From contig JAGWYJ010000022.1 of assembly GCA_018969425.1 (NCBI GenBank), positions 1 through 50,300 of the forward strand: a stretch of 50,300 nt of DNA. The letters run 5' to 3'. Numbering within the stretch: the first letter of the stretch is position 1; every line of letters starts with the position of its first letter. This DNA is from Alphaproteobacteria bacterium (GTDB lineage Bacteria > Pseudomonadota > Alphaproteobacteria > Caulobacterales > Hyphomonadaceae). The notes beneath the pieces are model-generated. The model did no database searches. It was given only the letters and a program-made list of their open reading frames with translations, and was not told where the DNA came from. Below are positions 1 to 7,384 of this stretch, piece by piece. Made by a program: the position numbers and the translations under genes.

Positions 1-984
1 GCGGACACTGTCCTGGGCTGACCTGCCCAGCTCACCCCACCGCCGCCGCAGCTCTTCAAGACACCAAACACGATACCGCGACACAGGCAGCTTTTTGTAC
101 TGGCAGCCCTGAATGATCTGAGAGTAGCGGGTCTGCCCCTCGCCAAACGCACGCGCATTCTCACAAAGCTGGACAAGATGGGTTTCGCAGATTTCGGTGA
201 GGAAGGATCTCAGCGGGGCATCGATGGAAACGATGAGCTGCGGATCCTGAGGCCGAGGCTTGGCATTCCACATGCGGGCGACCCACTCATAGACCGCAGG
301 CGCGCGCTCACGCATGATTTCCGCAGGCGTCGGATCCTGGCCAAAGTGACGGAACATCGGGGCCATCATTCCAAAATCTGCGATTGTGGGGGACTGGCCC
401 AGCAGGAACGGGCGCTGGACCAGGATCGCCTGCATACGATCGAGCGCAGCCAGGTACGTCCCGTCCGCATGGTCACGGGTCTGCGCATTGACGCCATCCC
501 CGCGCACGAAGCCGCCGCGCTGCCGGCGCTTGAGCATAGTCAGAGCGAGGACCCGCGGGAGAGGCAGGACGCCGCGGATCAGTTCCTCATAGAGAAACTC
601 GGCGGCATACTGACGGTCGCGGCGATAGGACCAGCGATAATGCATCGCCGACCGCCAGAGCCACTCGTCAGCAAAGTCCTCGATAAGGAGCGCTATGAAA
701 TTCAGCGCCGGATCCTCAGGATAGATGCGAGGCGCGTTCTGCTGGGTCTCCAGCCACGCAATCATGGGCGTGGTGTCGGTCATCCATCGTCCGTCAGCCA
801 GCCTGACGACGGGCATCTGCACGATTCCCACGCCCTCAATCAGCTTCCTGGTATGGGCGACCGTTGGGAGGGATACGTACGGGATCGAGCGATAACGCAG
901 ATAGGTTTCGAACTTACCGGTGTAATAGGAGATCTTGCTCCCATAGACCTGCATGACGCCAGGCGCTTCATCTGTCCGGCTCAC
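1..984 (-). CDS. Glutathione S-transferase family protein (partial, runs off left edge)
   Basis: The reverse strand is open from 984 to the window edge (328 codons, no stop). The N-terminus reads VMQVYGSKISYYTGKFETYLRY and is followed by a TDTTPMIAWLE stretch. That is the thioredoxin-fold half of a GST, where the conserved cis-Pro/Thr-Thr-Pro region binds glutathione. A helical C-terminal half includes LGQSPTIADFGMMAPMF, typical of GST_C. I chose the GTG at 984 because AGAGGGG sits about 6 bases upstream; an in-frame ATG at 954 lacks a clear ribosome site but would also give a complete GST domain. The protein is longer than a minimal GST (about 220 residues), so the edge-truncated end is an extension. 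Its substrate cannot be told. It is followed upstream by a 469-base gene-free gap and so is probably transcribed alone. Confidence 0.85.
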   Translation of the reverse strand, partial: MSRTDEAPGVMQVYGSKISYYTGKFETYLRYRSIPYVSLPTVAHTRKLIEGVGIVQMPVVRLADGRWMTDTTPMIAWLETQQNAPRIYPEDPALNFIALLIEDFADEWLWRSAMHYRWSYRRDRQYAAEFLYEELIRGVLPLPRVLALTMLKRRQRGGFVRGDGVNAQTRDHADGTYLAALDRMQAILVQRPFLLGQSPTIADFGMMAPMFRHFGQDPTPAEIMRERAPAVYEWVARMWNAKPRPQDPQLIVSIDAPLRSFLTEICETHLVQLCENARAFGEGQTRYSQIIQGCQYKKLPVSRYRVWCLEELRRRWGELGRSAQDSVR

Positions 985-1453
985 GCCAAGCCCCTCTGCA
1001 AACTGCCCAACTCATCGTCTGTCTGATCCGTCAGATCAAGGGAACAGGGTCTGGAACGCAAGGAAAGACTGAAGGCTGATCGGCAGAGGAGCTTTCTTTG
1101 CCTGCTCTGGCCGCACAGCCGATCGTTCGGGGCTCAACGACTTACGATCCGCAAAGCGCAAGGGCAGCGCCAATGGCTGGTTGAGCACCTGGCAGGCTTA
1201 TCTGCGCACCGTCAGTCAGCAACCTGGCCGCGTCAATGCCCGGAGATCGCAGACTGAGCGAACTGACCGATGCCTCACAAAGCCCCGCAACGGACGATCT
1301 GGCGGCTCCGCGGCGACCAGGTCGGGGTCGGCAGAACCAAGCCATCGAGGGCGTCTCAGCTTCCCCATACGATACGGGCCGCGCCTGGACGACCTCGCCG
1401 GACAGCTCCCCTTTTCATCTGCGGGTCGAGCGCCCGATGGAGGCGCAATACGA
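985..1453. other. Gene-free stretch upstream of the GST gene
   Basis: Several short open frames overlap here on both strands (the longest about 90 codons). None has a convincing ribosome site, a recognisable domain, or plausible protein composition: they are rich in Arg, Pro and Ser, as expected from chance frames in GC-rich DNA. The GST promoter should lie at the left end. I see no tRNA, repeat or terminator. Confidence 0.5.
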
Positions 1454-2518
1454 TCACTGTGACGACAATGCGCCTTCCTCCGCAGCATCTTTCAGAATCT
1501 GAAGCTGCCGCCTGAACTCCTCGTCGATTGCGTCATCAAGCGCTCCATTCAGGACCGCCCAAGCCATCTGAGCCCCCTCACAACCTTCAGTGTCCACATA
1601 CCCTGGAAGCACATTTGCCAGCGCCGGCTCAAAGAGATCTTTATTGTCAGACGGAATCGCCCTGCAGCTCGCCGCGAGCCATCGTGCAGTAAACCTTCGG
1701 AGGTCGGACTCTTCACAAAAGTCTACACAAAGAGCCGCCTGCTCCCGAAGAAGGGACGCCTGATCATTCGACCAGGCTGCGCCGAAACCTTCCTCAGACT
1801 GCCTGCGCAGCCAGGCCTCCGCTCGACCGTAAGCTTTAATGGCTTGCTGCGCTCTCTCTCTCGCAACAGCCTCCTGCCGGTCATCATCGCCTAAACTATC
1901 ATCAATAGTCGCAAAGCCTGCGCTTTTCGCGATATGCTTGGCAAGCGCTTCCTCGAACTTGTACGCGCCCAGATACGCCGTCCGAAGAAGATCCGTCCGT
2001 CCCGCAGATTTCACATTTGCACTCTCCCTTTCGAAGGAATCGATAGCCCCTCTGAGGTTCGAGATGATCGTGTCGCGCTCAGAGTGTTTTCCGAGCGAAT
2101 CCATCGTGAGAACCATCTGAAGGTGAAGATCCTGGTTTTCAATGATCGTGTGAAAATGACGCCCGCCGTCGAGATGACGGACCATCATCTGGAAGCCGAT
2201 CATCAGCTCACGCTCTGAGTCCTGAACCCTGCCTGTTCGCCTCAAACGTTCGCCGAACGACGATCGCGCGCGAAGGTAGGATAACAGCACGCTGTGTTCG
2301 AGGGCGGCGTCAGCCTCCGGATGGGCCATCGCCTGATCAAAAGCTGAAAATAATGAGCGACATGCGTCATCGGTATCAGAGAAAAAACTGCAGTCGTTGT
2401 AATGGGTCTCCATAGCGCGTTTGGCGATGTCCCACGCCGCGTTTTGCGTATGCCCCGGCGCGCCCCCCAAAACACACATACCCAGGAAAAGTGAGAACAG
2501 ACGACCGGCTGAAAACAT
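1454..2518 (-). CDS. Secreted protein of unknown function, probably helical
   Basis: A 354-residue protein. The start ATG at 2518 is preceded by GGAGGT at good spacing; a GTG seven codons further upstream has no such site. The N-terminus (MFSAGRLFSLFLGMCVLGGAPGHTQ) is a classical signal peptide, so export is likely. The mature part is rich in Ala, Glu and Leu with regularly spaced aromatic residues (for example MVRHLDGGRHFHTIIENQ and RAQQAIKAYGRAEAWLRRQ), suggesting stacked helices of a TPR-like kind, but I cannot assign a family. Several cysteines occur near the C-terminus (CVDFCEESD, ASCRAIPSD, EGCEGAQ) and could form disulfides in the periplasm. A strong promoter with a dyad lies directly upstream at 2537-2574. 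The SUMF1-like gene is next upstream on the same strand but separated by 362 bases, so it is likely independent. Confidence 0.8.
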   Translation of the reverse strand: MFSAGRLFSLFLGMCVLGGAPGHTQNAAWDIAKRAMETHYNDCSFFSDTDDACRSLFSAFDQAMAHPEADAALEHSVLLSYLRARSSFGERLRRTGRVQDSERELMIGFQMMVRHLDGGRHFHTIIENQDLHLQMVLTMDSLGKHSERDTIISNLRGAIDSFERESANVKSAGRTDLLRTAYLGAYKFEEALAKHIAKSAGFATIDDSLGDDDRQEAVARERAQQAIKAYGRAEAWLRRQSEEGFGAAWSNDQASLLREQAALCVDFCEESDLRRFTARWLAASCRAIPSDNKDLFEPALANVLPGYVDTEGCEGAQMAWAVLNGALDDAIDEEFRRQLQILKDAAEEGALSSQ

Positions 2519-2880
2519 TCGGGGGACCTCCACGGACACCTGATTATTTTCATTATTCAGGTGATGATTGTCAAAAACTCAGGCCGCGCCAGCCTCGCCC
2601 CTGACATGCGTCGGAACACTCTTGAAGATACGGTCTGAAGAACAGTCCGGAACCTGAGGGCCCCATTGCGGCCCCACCCGCCATGACAGGAATACAGCTC
2701 CTTGGGAGACAATGGTCGGGCGTATCAGCGTCCTTGCTTGCAGACGGCGAGATATCCGAACGCAGCTGCGCGGTCATGCACGGGTCTTTGACAACCTGAG
2801 AGAGGACAACCAGGAACGAGAGGCGCGCGACCGGCAACGTATCCAACCCTGGATGCGTCGCTTATTCCCTCCCATCGAGG
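2519..2880. other. Intergenic region between two secreted-protein genes
   Basis: Apart from the promoter/dyad at its left end I see only a GC-rich inverted repeat (GGGCC-N8-GGCCC type, around 2659-2676) without a T-run. This could form a hairpin downstream of the SUMF1-like gene but is not a convincing intrinsic terminator. A 91-codon reverse frame at 2571-2846 starts at TTG without a ribosome site and is judged spurious. Confidence 0.45.
2537..2574 (-). promoter_or_regulatory. Sigma-70-like promoter with overlapping inverted repeat
   Basis: Reading the reverse strand, a perfect TTGACA -35 (forward TGTCAA, 2569-2574) is followed after 17 bases by GAAAAT (2546-2551) as a weak -10. A dyad CACCTGA ... 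TCAGGTG (2537-2543 and 2557-2563, 13-base AT-rich spacer) brackets the -10. The dyad lies about 19 bases upstream of the ATG at 2518, where a repressor would occlude RNA polymerase. No obvious regulator gene is adjacent. Confidence 0.55.
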
Positions 2881-3708
2881 TCAAAGGTCTCTCGCAACCC
2901 GAAACCCGAGATGCGCGCTTCGGTTCGTGACGCTGCTCCAGCTCCGATAAGCTGATCGCAGATACCGGGGATCATAGCTCCAGGAGCCGCCGCGATAGAT
3001 TCGGAATGCGCACTCCCCTCGCACGAAAGGCGATCCGTCATCGGACCGGCCCGAGGCGTAATACTGCGCATAACAGTCTTCAACCAGCTCCCACACATTG
3101 CCATGCATGTCATGAAGACCGAAGGCGTTTGCAGGAAATGATCCGACTGGCGCAGTCCTCTCCCAGCGGTCCTCGTCCGAAGCCGATCCCAGACAGCACT
3201 GGTCGCTTCCATAATTGGCGAAGGCGCGATCTGCCGCCTCGCCCCACCAATACGCCGTGTCCGTCCCCGCGCGGGCCGCATACTCCCATTCGGCCTCCGA
3301 AAGCAGACGATAGGTCCTGCCTGTCTGCGCAGACAGCCATTTTATGTAGGCCTTCGCATCCGTCCAGGAAACATAGGTCGCCGGATGATCCCCTCCTCCG
3401 AAGCCGCTGTTCGGGGCCGGCGAGCAGGGGCCTGCCGCAACGCAGGCCGAATACTGGTCCTGGGTGATCTCCAGACGACCTGCGGCGAACGGCGATATCG
3501 TAACGCGTCGGGACGGCCCCTCATCCTGAAACCGCCCCGCTTCATCTTCAGGCGATCCCATCAGAAAACTTCCTCCCGGGATGACCACCAACTGAGGACA
3601 GCCCGAACAGTCCTGAAAGACCTCCCCGGGGGCCTGAGCCCACCCTGGAACGGAAGGATAAAGCGCCGCCGTCAGAAACAGCCACAGAACCTTCAGACCT
3701 GGTCTCAT
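2881..3708 (-). CDS. Exported SUMF1/FGE-domain protein lacking the catalytic cysteines
   Basis: A 275-residue protein. The start at 3708 (MRPGLKVLWLFLTAALYPSV) has GGAG upstream and gives a signal peptide ending near GWAQA. The mature chain is a complete formylglycine-generating-enzyme-like fold: VVIPGGSFLMGS near residue 41, then ITQDQYSACV, HPATYVSWTDAKAY, YRLLSEAEWEYAARAG, GLHDMHGNVWELVEDC, IYRGGSWSYDPRYLRSAYR and a final GFRVAR. True sulfatase-activating FGE carries two active-site cysteines in the GGSW-C-x4-C region; here this stretch reads GGSWSYDPRYLRS with none. It is therefore more likely a non-FGE member of the superfamily (of the PvdO or EgtB-like kind, or a ligand-binding C-type-lectin-like fold) acting in the periplasm. 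No sulfatase gene is in the window. Confidence 0.88.
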   Translation of the reverse strand: MRPGLKVLWLFLTAALYPSVPGWAQAPGEVFQDCSGCPQLVVIPGGSFLMGSPEDEAGRFQDEGPSRRVTISPFAAGRLEITQDQYSACVAAGPCSPAPNSGFGGGDHPATYVSWTDAKAYIKWLSAQTGRTYRLLSEAEWEYAARAGTDTAYWWGEAADRAFANYGSDQCCLGSASDEDRWERTAPVGSFPANAFGLHDMHGNVWELVEDCYAQYYASGRSDDGSPFVRGECAFRIYRGGSWSYDPRYLRSAYRSWSSVTNRSAHLGFRVARDL

Positions 3709-3956
3709 CAGAACGCTCCGATCATGATCCTGGGGCCCCCGCCCCAACTATCAGGCGGATCCCTGACGACCCGCCCGGACGGACCTGAAACACCGACCTC
3801 GAGGAAAAGGCCTTCCCTATCCTGCTTTCTTAATCCCATGTCATCCTTCAGGGATCGCCGCGAGACAATCGGTTGTAATCGTCGCATCCGGATCCATCGC
3901 GGTTAGCCGTCCTGCGGAGCTCGCCGGTCCGCGTCCAGATGCGGGCGAACAGCCGA

Positions 3957-4433
3957 TTACATGTCCCTGTTCTGGTCAAGCCAGGCTCTGAGCTTCTGGA
4001 GCGCAGGCATGATCGCATGGACATCATCTCGAACAAACGCCCCAGCCACCCGGTCGAGATGAGGACGCGCCGCCCGGATCGCACCCTCGCGCGCAGCGCG
4101 ACCCTCCCGGGTCAGGAAAACGCGCTTGGAACGACCATCCTTCTGATCGGCTTCAATCCGGATAAACCCCTTGGCTTCGAGACGTCCGAGCGTGCTGGTC
4201 AGCGTACCGCGCGTGAGCTGAAACGCCCTCGCCAGCTGAGCGGGCGTACGATTGTCCCCGAGGCGCACGCAATGGTTGAGGACAGTGAACTGGGCGAGCG
4301 TAAGTCCATGAGGCAGCGCACGCTCGAATGCCGAGCTCGCCAGCTGATCAATGATGCCGATCTCATTGAAGAGCCGAAAGAACAGATCGGCGTCTTCATC
4401 CGAGACCGGCTTGCTTTTTTCAGAGTCAGACAA
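3957..4433 (-). CDS. MarR-family transcriptional regulator
   Basis: A 158-residue winged-helix protein. Core motifs are LTLAQFTVLNHCVRLGDNRTPAQLARAF (helices leading into the HTH), LTRGTLTSTLGRLEAKGFI (recognition helix), and ADQKDGRSKRVFLTREGRAA (the DxRxxxxxLT wing typical of MarR). I place the start at TTG 4433 (MSDSEKSKPVSDED), since no ATG exists upstream of the domain within a sensible distance. This overlaps the 3' end of the nitroreductase gene by 8 bases and implies translational coupling. MarR proteins are dimeric ligand- or oxidant-sensitive repressors that usually regulate their own operon. The TTGATATC dyads in the promoter of this operon (5579-5612) are the likely targets. The ligand is unknown. 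Confidence 0.88.
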   Translation of the reverse strand: MSDSEKSKPVSDEDADLFFRLFNEIGIIDQLASSAFERALPHGLTLAQFTVLNHCVRLGDNRTPAQLARAFQLTRGTLTSTLGRLEAKGFIRIEADQKDGRSKRVFLTREGRAAREGAIRAARPHLDRVAGAFVRDDVHAIMPALQKLRAWLDQNRDM

Positions 4434-5562
4434 GATGGCTCTCAAGTCCCCATCTGGGAGTGGGCGCGACGGGCCTGGCGTAACCGACCCTGAACAGCAT
4501 CTGCACGCGTTGGCCTCCGCCGACAAGGCCATGGACCTCGCGATAGAGATCGGCCATCTCCGGATACTCCTGCAGAGACTGGCTCCACGGGTGAACGGCC
4601 AGGCCAAGCTCGGTCGCCTTCAGATTGAGCCTTACATAGGCGCGCCCTGCATCGATCTGATCGCTCCGCCCCGCGTTGGCGTTGGTGAGCCATCCGAAGG
4701 CGCGCGCCGACCGGGCGAGCTCCTCATACATCGCCACACCCTGTCGGAAAGCCTCGGACGCAGGATCCGCAAGGGTCCGCCGGTTGATGATACCGGCCAG
4801 CTTGCCGAAGGCGAACAGCGGTCCCTCAAGCTCGATACCGTCCGGATTAGCCGCAACCTCACTGGCGCCGATCCGCATCAGGTCGACCGATTCCTGCATG
4901 GGCTTCGGCGTCGTCATTTCGAGATACTGGGCCCTCCAGGTAAGATCCCGCAGCTGCTCAACCATCGGACCGGAAACGGCCCCGCCCGCAGCCATCCCAA
5001 AGACGCGTCCGGCCCCCAGAAGGCTCTCCATCTCAGGCTCGGGAACATCGCGCGGCTCATAGGTCTCCTTATTTGAGCGACGGGCGAGAATATGGGCGAA
5101 GAGGGGATCAGGCCGGCCTTCGCCAGGGATGAACCGGACGCGAGCCACAGGACGGGAATCCAGCGAGGCGGGGGCCTCGCCCTCCGGGAACGGAACGATC
5201 TCCGCCCGATAGCCATCCTCCGCGGCTGCAATCGAAAGTAGTTCGAGGAACGCGCCGCACCCGATCACGATCTGGCGGTCATAGGGATCAGTGACCGGCA
5301 GGCGACGGGCAAGATCGCAATAAAGAGTCAGAGCGTCATCGCCCTCCAGTCGAACTTTCCACGGCTGACGATTGTGAGGATTGGGGGCCAGAAGAGCATA
5401 GGAGAGCGCTCTGCGCCGGAATTCGTCATACTGACCGGCGCGCCTCCAGGGTTCCCGAGCCGCTGTCGACGGGCCGTTCATCGCGATAAACCCGCCGACA
5501 GCCGAGGCGGCGACCACCGTTCCTCCGCCGATCAGAAAGAGAACATTACGGCGCGACGTCAT
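4426..5562 (-). CDS. Tat-type nitroreductase-fold oxidoreductase
   Basis: A 378-residue protein. It begins with a twin-arginine-like leader (SRRNVLFL followed by a hydrophobic Gly/Ala/Val run to about residue 27), so it may be exported folded with its flavin. The nitroreductase fold is indicated by SYALLAPNPHNRQPWKVRL (the FMN-binding N-P-H-N-x-Q-P-W segment), RRLPVTDPYDRQIVIGCGAFLELL, ARRSNKETYEPRDVP and the C-terminal LGLAVHPWSQSLQEYPEM plus QMLFRVGYARP. The size fits the Acg-type nitroreductase-like subfamily better than the short (~200 residue) NfsB type. The start ATG at 5562 has GGAGG at 5-7 bases. It is the first gene of a two-gene operon with marR and is read from the promoter at 5593-5620. 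The substrate is unknown; quinones or nitro compounds are possible. Confidence 0.85.
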   Translation of the reverse strand: MTSRRNVLFLIGGGTVVAASAVGGFIAMNGPSTAAREPWRRAGQYDEFRRRALSYALLAPNPHNRQPWKVRLEGDDALTLYCDLARRLPVTDPYDRQIVIGCGAFLELLSIAAAEDGYRAEIVPFPEGEAPASLDSRPVARVRFIPGEGRPDPLFAHILARRSNKETYEPRDVPEPEMESLLGAGRVFGMAAGGAVSGPMVEQLRDLTWRAQYLEMTTPKPMQESVDLMRIGASEVAANPDGIELEGPLFAFGKLAGIINRRTLADPASEAFRQGVAMYEELARSARAFGWLTNANAGRSDQIDAGRAYVRLNLKATELGLAVHPWSQSLQEYPEMADLYREVHGLVGGGQRVQMLFRVGYARPVAPTPRWGLESHLV

Positions 5563-5578
5563 TTTGCCCCTCCATTAA

Positions 5579-5620
5579 TTTGATATCGAACCATTATCGC
5601 TTGATATCAAACTATGTCAA
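5579..5620 (-). promoter_or_regulatory. Promoter of the nitroreductase-marR operon with two MarR-type operators
   Basis: On the reverse strand: TTGACA (5615-5620), a 16-base spacer, then GATAAT (5593-5598), a near-consensus sigma-70 promoter. A perfect palindrome TTGATATCAA (5601-5610) lies in the spacer. A second near-identical element TTCGATATCAAA (5579-5590) lies just downstream of the -10, over the expected transcription start. Paired AT-rich palindromes placed this way are typical of MarR autorepression, and the second gene of the operon encodes a MarR protein. The DNA signals are seen directly; the regulator-operator pairing is inferred. Confidence 0.75.
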
Positions 5621-5791
5621 GACCTCCCCGGATGGCCTGAAATCAGTCGAAACCTTCCCTGCGCGTCATACCTAGTTCTCGCGATGCGGGAACCGACGTC
5701 GCAACATAATCTCCCGACGCGAAAGACCCGGATCTCAGTCCCGCCTCCGGTTGTCGCCTTATCCGGCGGAGGGGCCTCAGGAGACGCCCAG

Positions 5792-7384
5792 ATGAAACGC
5801 CCGCATCCGCCACTGCTCCGTCCGGCGCTGGTCGGCCTGTTCGCAGCCCTTCCCCTCACTCAGGCCGCCCCGGGTCAGACGCCGCCTCCCGGGATGGTCG
5901 CGGTGCCCTCCTTCGACAGCGTTCCGGTTCCCTCGACCGACACAGGACGGAAGGCTCCTGGCCATCAGGCCGGAGAGCCAAGCTATCCGCAGCCTTATCC
6001 TCAGGCTTATCCACAACAAGAGCCGACCTATCCTGGCGGACTGCCGAACGGCCCGACTTACCCCCAGCCCACGCCATCTTATCCACAACCATCGCCTGGA
6101 TCCGGCGACGCGCCTGCGCCTTATCCGGGCGCTTATCCCGCAGCAGGCGGCGGCTCGCAGACGAACTGCGGCCCCGATCCGACCGCAGAATGCGCCGCTC
6201 GCTCCATCGGACAGGCGGTTGCCGGCCTCGCCGAAACCCTCAGAGGCATGCGTTTCGACGCACAGCGAGCCCGATCGACGCCTTGTCCCTCAGACAGCTC
6301 AGCAGTCTGGTCGAACTGCTTCGCACAACTGACCCTCGACAGCGGCGCGATTTACGAGGGCACCTTCTTCTCCGATCAGCGCCATGGAACCGGAACCTAC
6401 CGGTTCCCGGACGGAGAGATCTATTCCGGTGAATTCCGCAACAATCAGCCCAACGGCAGAGGCGAGACCCGCCTCACCAACGGCGACCGGTACGTCGGTG
6501 ATTTCCGGGAAGGACATGCGACCGGCCGCGGAAGCTACGTATTCGCAGACGGAGGCTCGCGTTTCGTCGGCGACTTCCGTGACATGAAGGCGAACGGCAG
6601 GGGCGTTCTATACCTCGGCGACGGCGAGATTGTCGCCTCCGGAGAGTGGAAGGACGACAACATTGTGCGCGAAGCGCCCTTGGACCCTCGCAGCTACGCC
6701 TTCACCCGCGATTTCGGTATGGTAGAGGTTCCCGGCGGAACCCCTGCGCGAACCTCAGGACCTGTTCCCCCCGCCTCACAGCGAGCTCCTGACAAGAGAA
6801 CAACCCCATCTCCCACTCCCTCTCCCGTCCGACAGCCCTCGGGGCGATCGGAGCCTGCGCCAGGCCAAAGCGCCTGCACTCCGGGCCCGGCGCTTGAACC
6901 GATCGACTACGCCAGCCCCGAATACATAGGCCTTCCGGAGGGGCGTCGGGCGCGAATGTGCTTCTACCGGTCGGAAGGTTCAACGACCGCGCAGCTCAAA
7001 TTCTTTCCGGGAGGCATCTTCCGCATGAGCTCGCAGACTGGATCGGGCGGTTTCGCCATGAGCGGCGGCGTTTATCAGGCTGAGCGCGGCGTCTACGGCC
7101 TGACCGAACGCGGTCAGCTCAATCTGCGCATCGCCTATTCCGGAACGGGCGTGGCCCAGACCACGCGGGGCGCAGGCTCCTCAACAAGCCTCGATGTCTC
7201 AGGCGCAGATAGGCTCGATCGCGAACTGACCCTCCCGAACTGCCAGAAGATAACGATACGCGATGAAGCGCGCCGGGCGACGCTGGGACCCGCCCGCGGA
7301 CGCGGACACCCCGACTACCTGATACTCGACGGTGTCCGGTGGGAGCAGGACACGGACTGCGGCGATTGGGAGGGATGGAAATGA
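5792..7384 (+). CDS. Secreted MORN-repeat protein
   Basis: A 530-residue protein. The ATG at 5792 is preceded by CAGGAGA at good spacing. A signal peptide (MKRPHPPLLRPALVGLFAALPLTQA) is followed by a Pro/Tyr-rich linker with YPQP, YPQA and YPQQ units (about residues 65-130). About four MORN repeats lie near residues 184-290: YEGTFFSDQRHGTGTY, YSGEFRNNQPNGRGE, YVGDFREGHATGRGSY and FVGDFRDMKANGRGVLY. After a second Pro-rich linker comes a C-terminal domain (about 370-530) with a few cysteines and mostly beta-like sequence that I do not recognise. MORN repeats form beta-hairpin arrays that bind proteins or lipids; an exported copy probably works as an envelope scaffold. The stop overlaps the next gene's start as ATGA, so the two are very likely co-translated and may act together. 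Confidence 0.85.
   Translation: MKRPHPPLLRPALVGLFAALPLTQAAPGQTPPPGMVAVPSFDSVPVPSTDTGRKAPGHQAGEPSYPQPYPQAYPQQEPTYPGGLPNGPTYPQPTPSYPQPSPGSGDAPAPYPGAYPAAGGGSQTNCGPDPTAECAARSIGQAVAGLAETLRGMRFDAQRARSTPCPSDSSAVWSNCFAQLTLDSGAIYEGTFFSDQRHGTGTYRFPDGEIYSGEFRNNQPNGRGETRLTNGDRYVGDFREGHATGRGSYVFADGGSRFVGDFRDMKANGRGVLYLGDGEIVASGEWKDDNIVREAPLDPRSYAFTRDFGMVEVPGGTPARTSGPVPPASQRAPDKRTTPSPTPSPVRQPSGRSEPAPGQSACTPGPALEPIDYASPEYIGLPEGRRARMCFYRSEGSTTAQLKFFPGGIFRMSSQTGSGGFAMSGGVYQAERGVYGLTERGQLNLRIAYSGTGVAQTTRGAGSSTSLDVSGADRLDRELTLPNCQKITIRDEARRATLGPARGRGHPDYLILDGVRWEQDTDCGDWEGWK

Noticed and set aside
178-1026. Open frame of 282 codons on the plus strand.
   Set aside because: It runs antisense to a clear glutathione S-transferase gene, has Arg/His-rich composition and no domain, and so is a shadow of the real gene.
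2571-2846. Reverse frame of 91 codons between two secreted-protein genes.
   Set aside because: TTG start, no ribosome site and no recognisable sequence.
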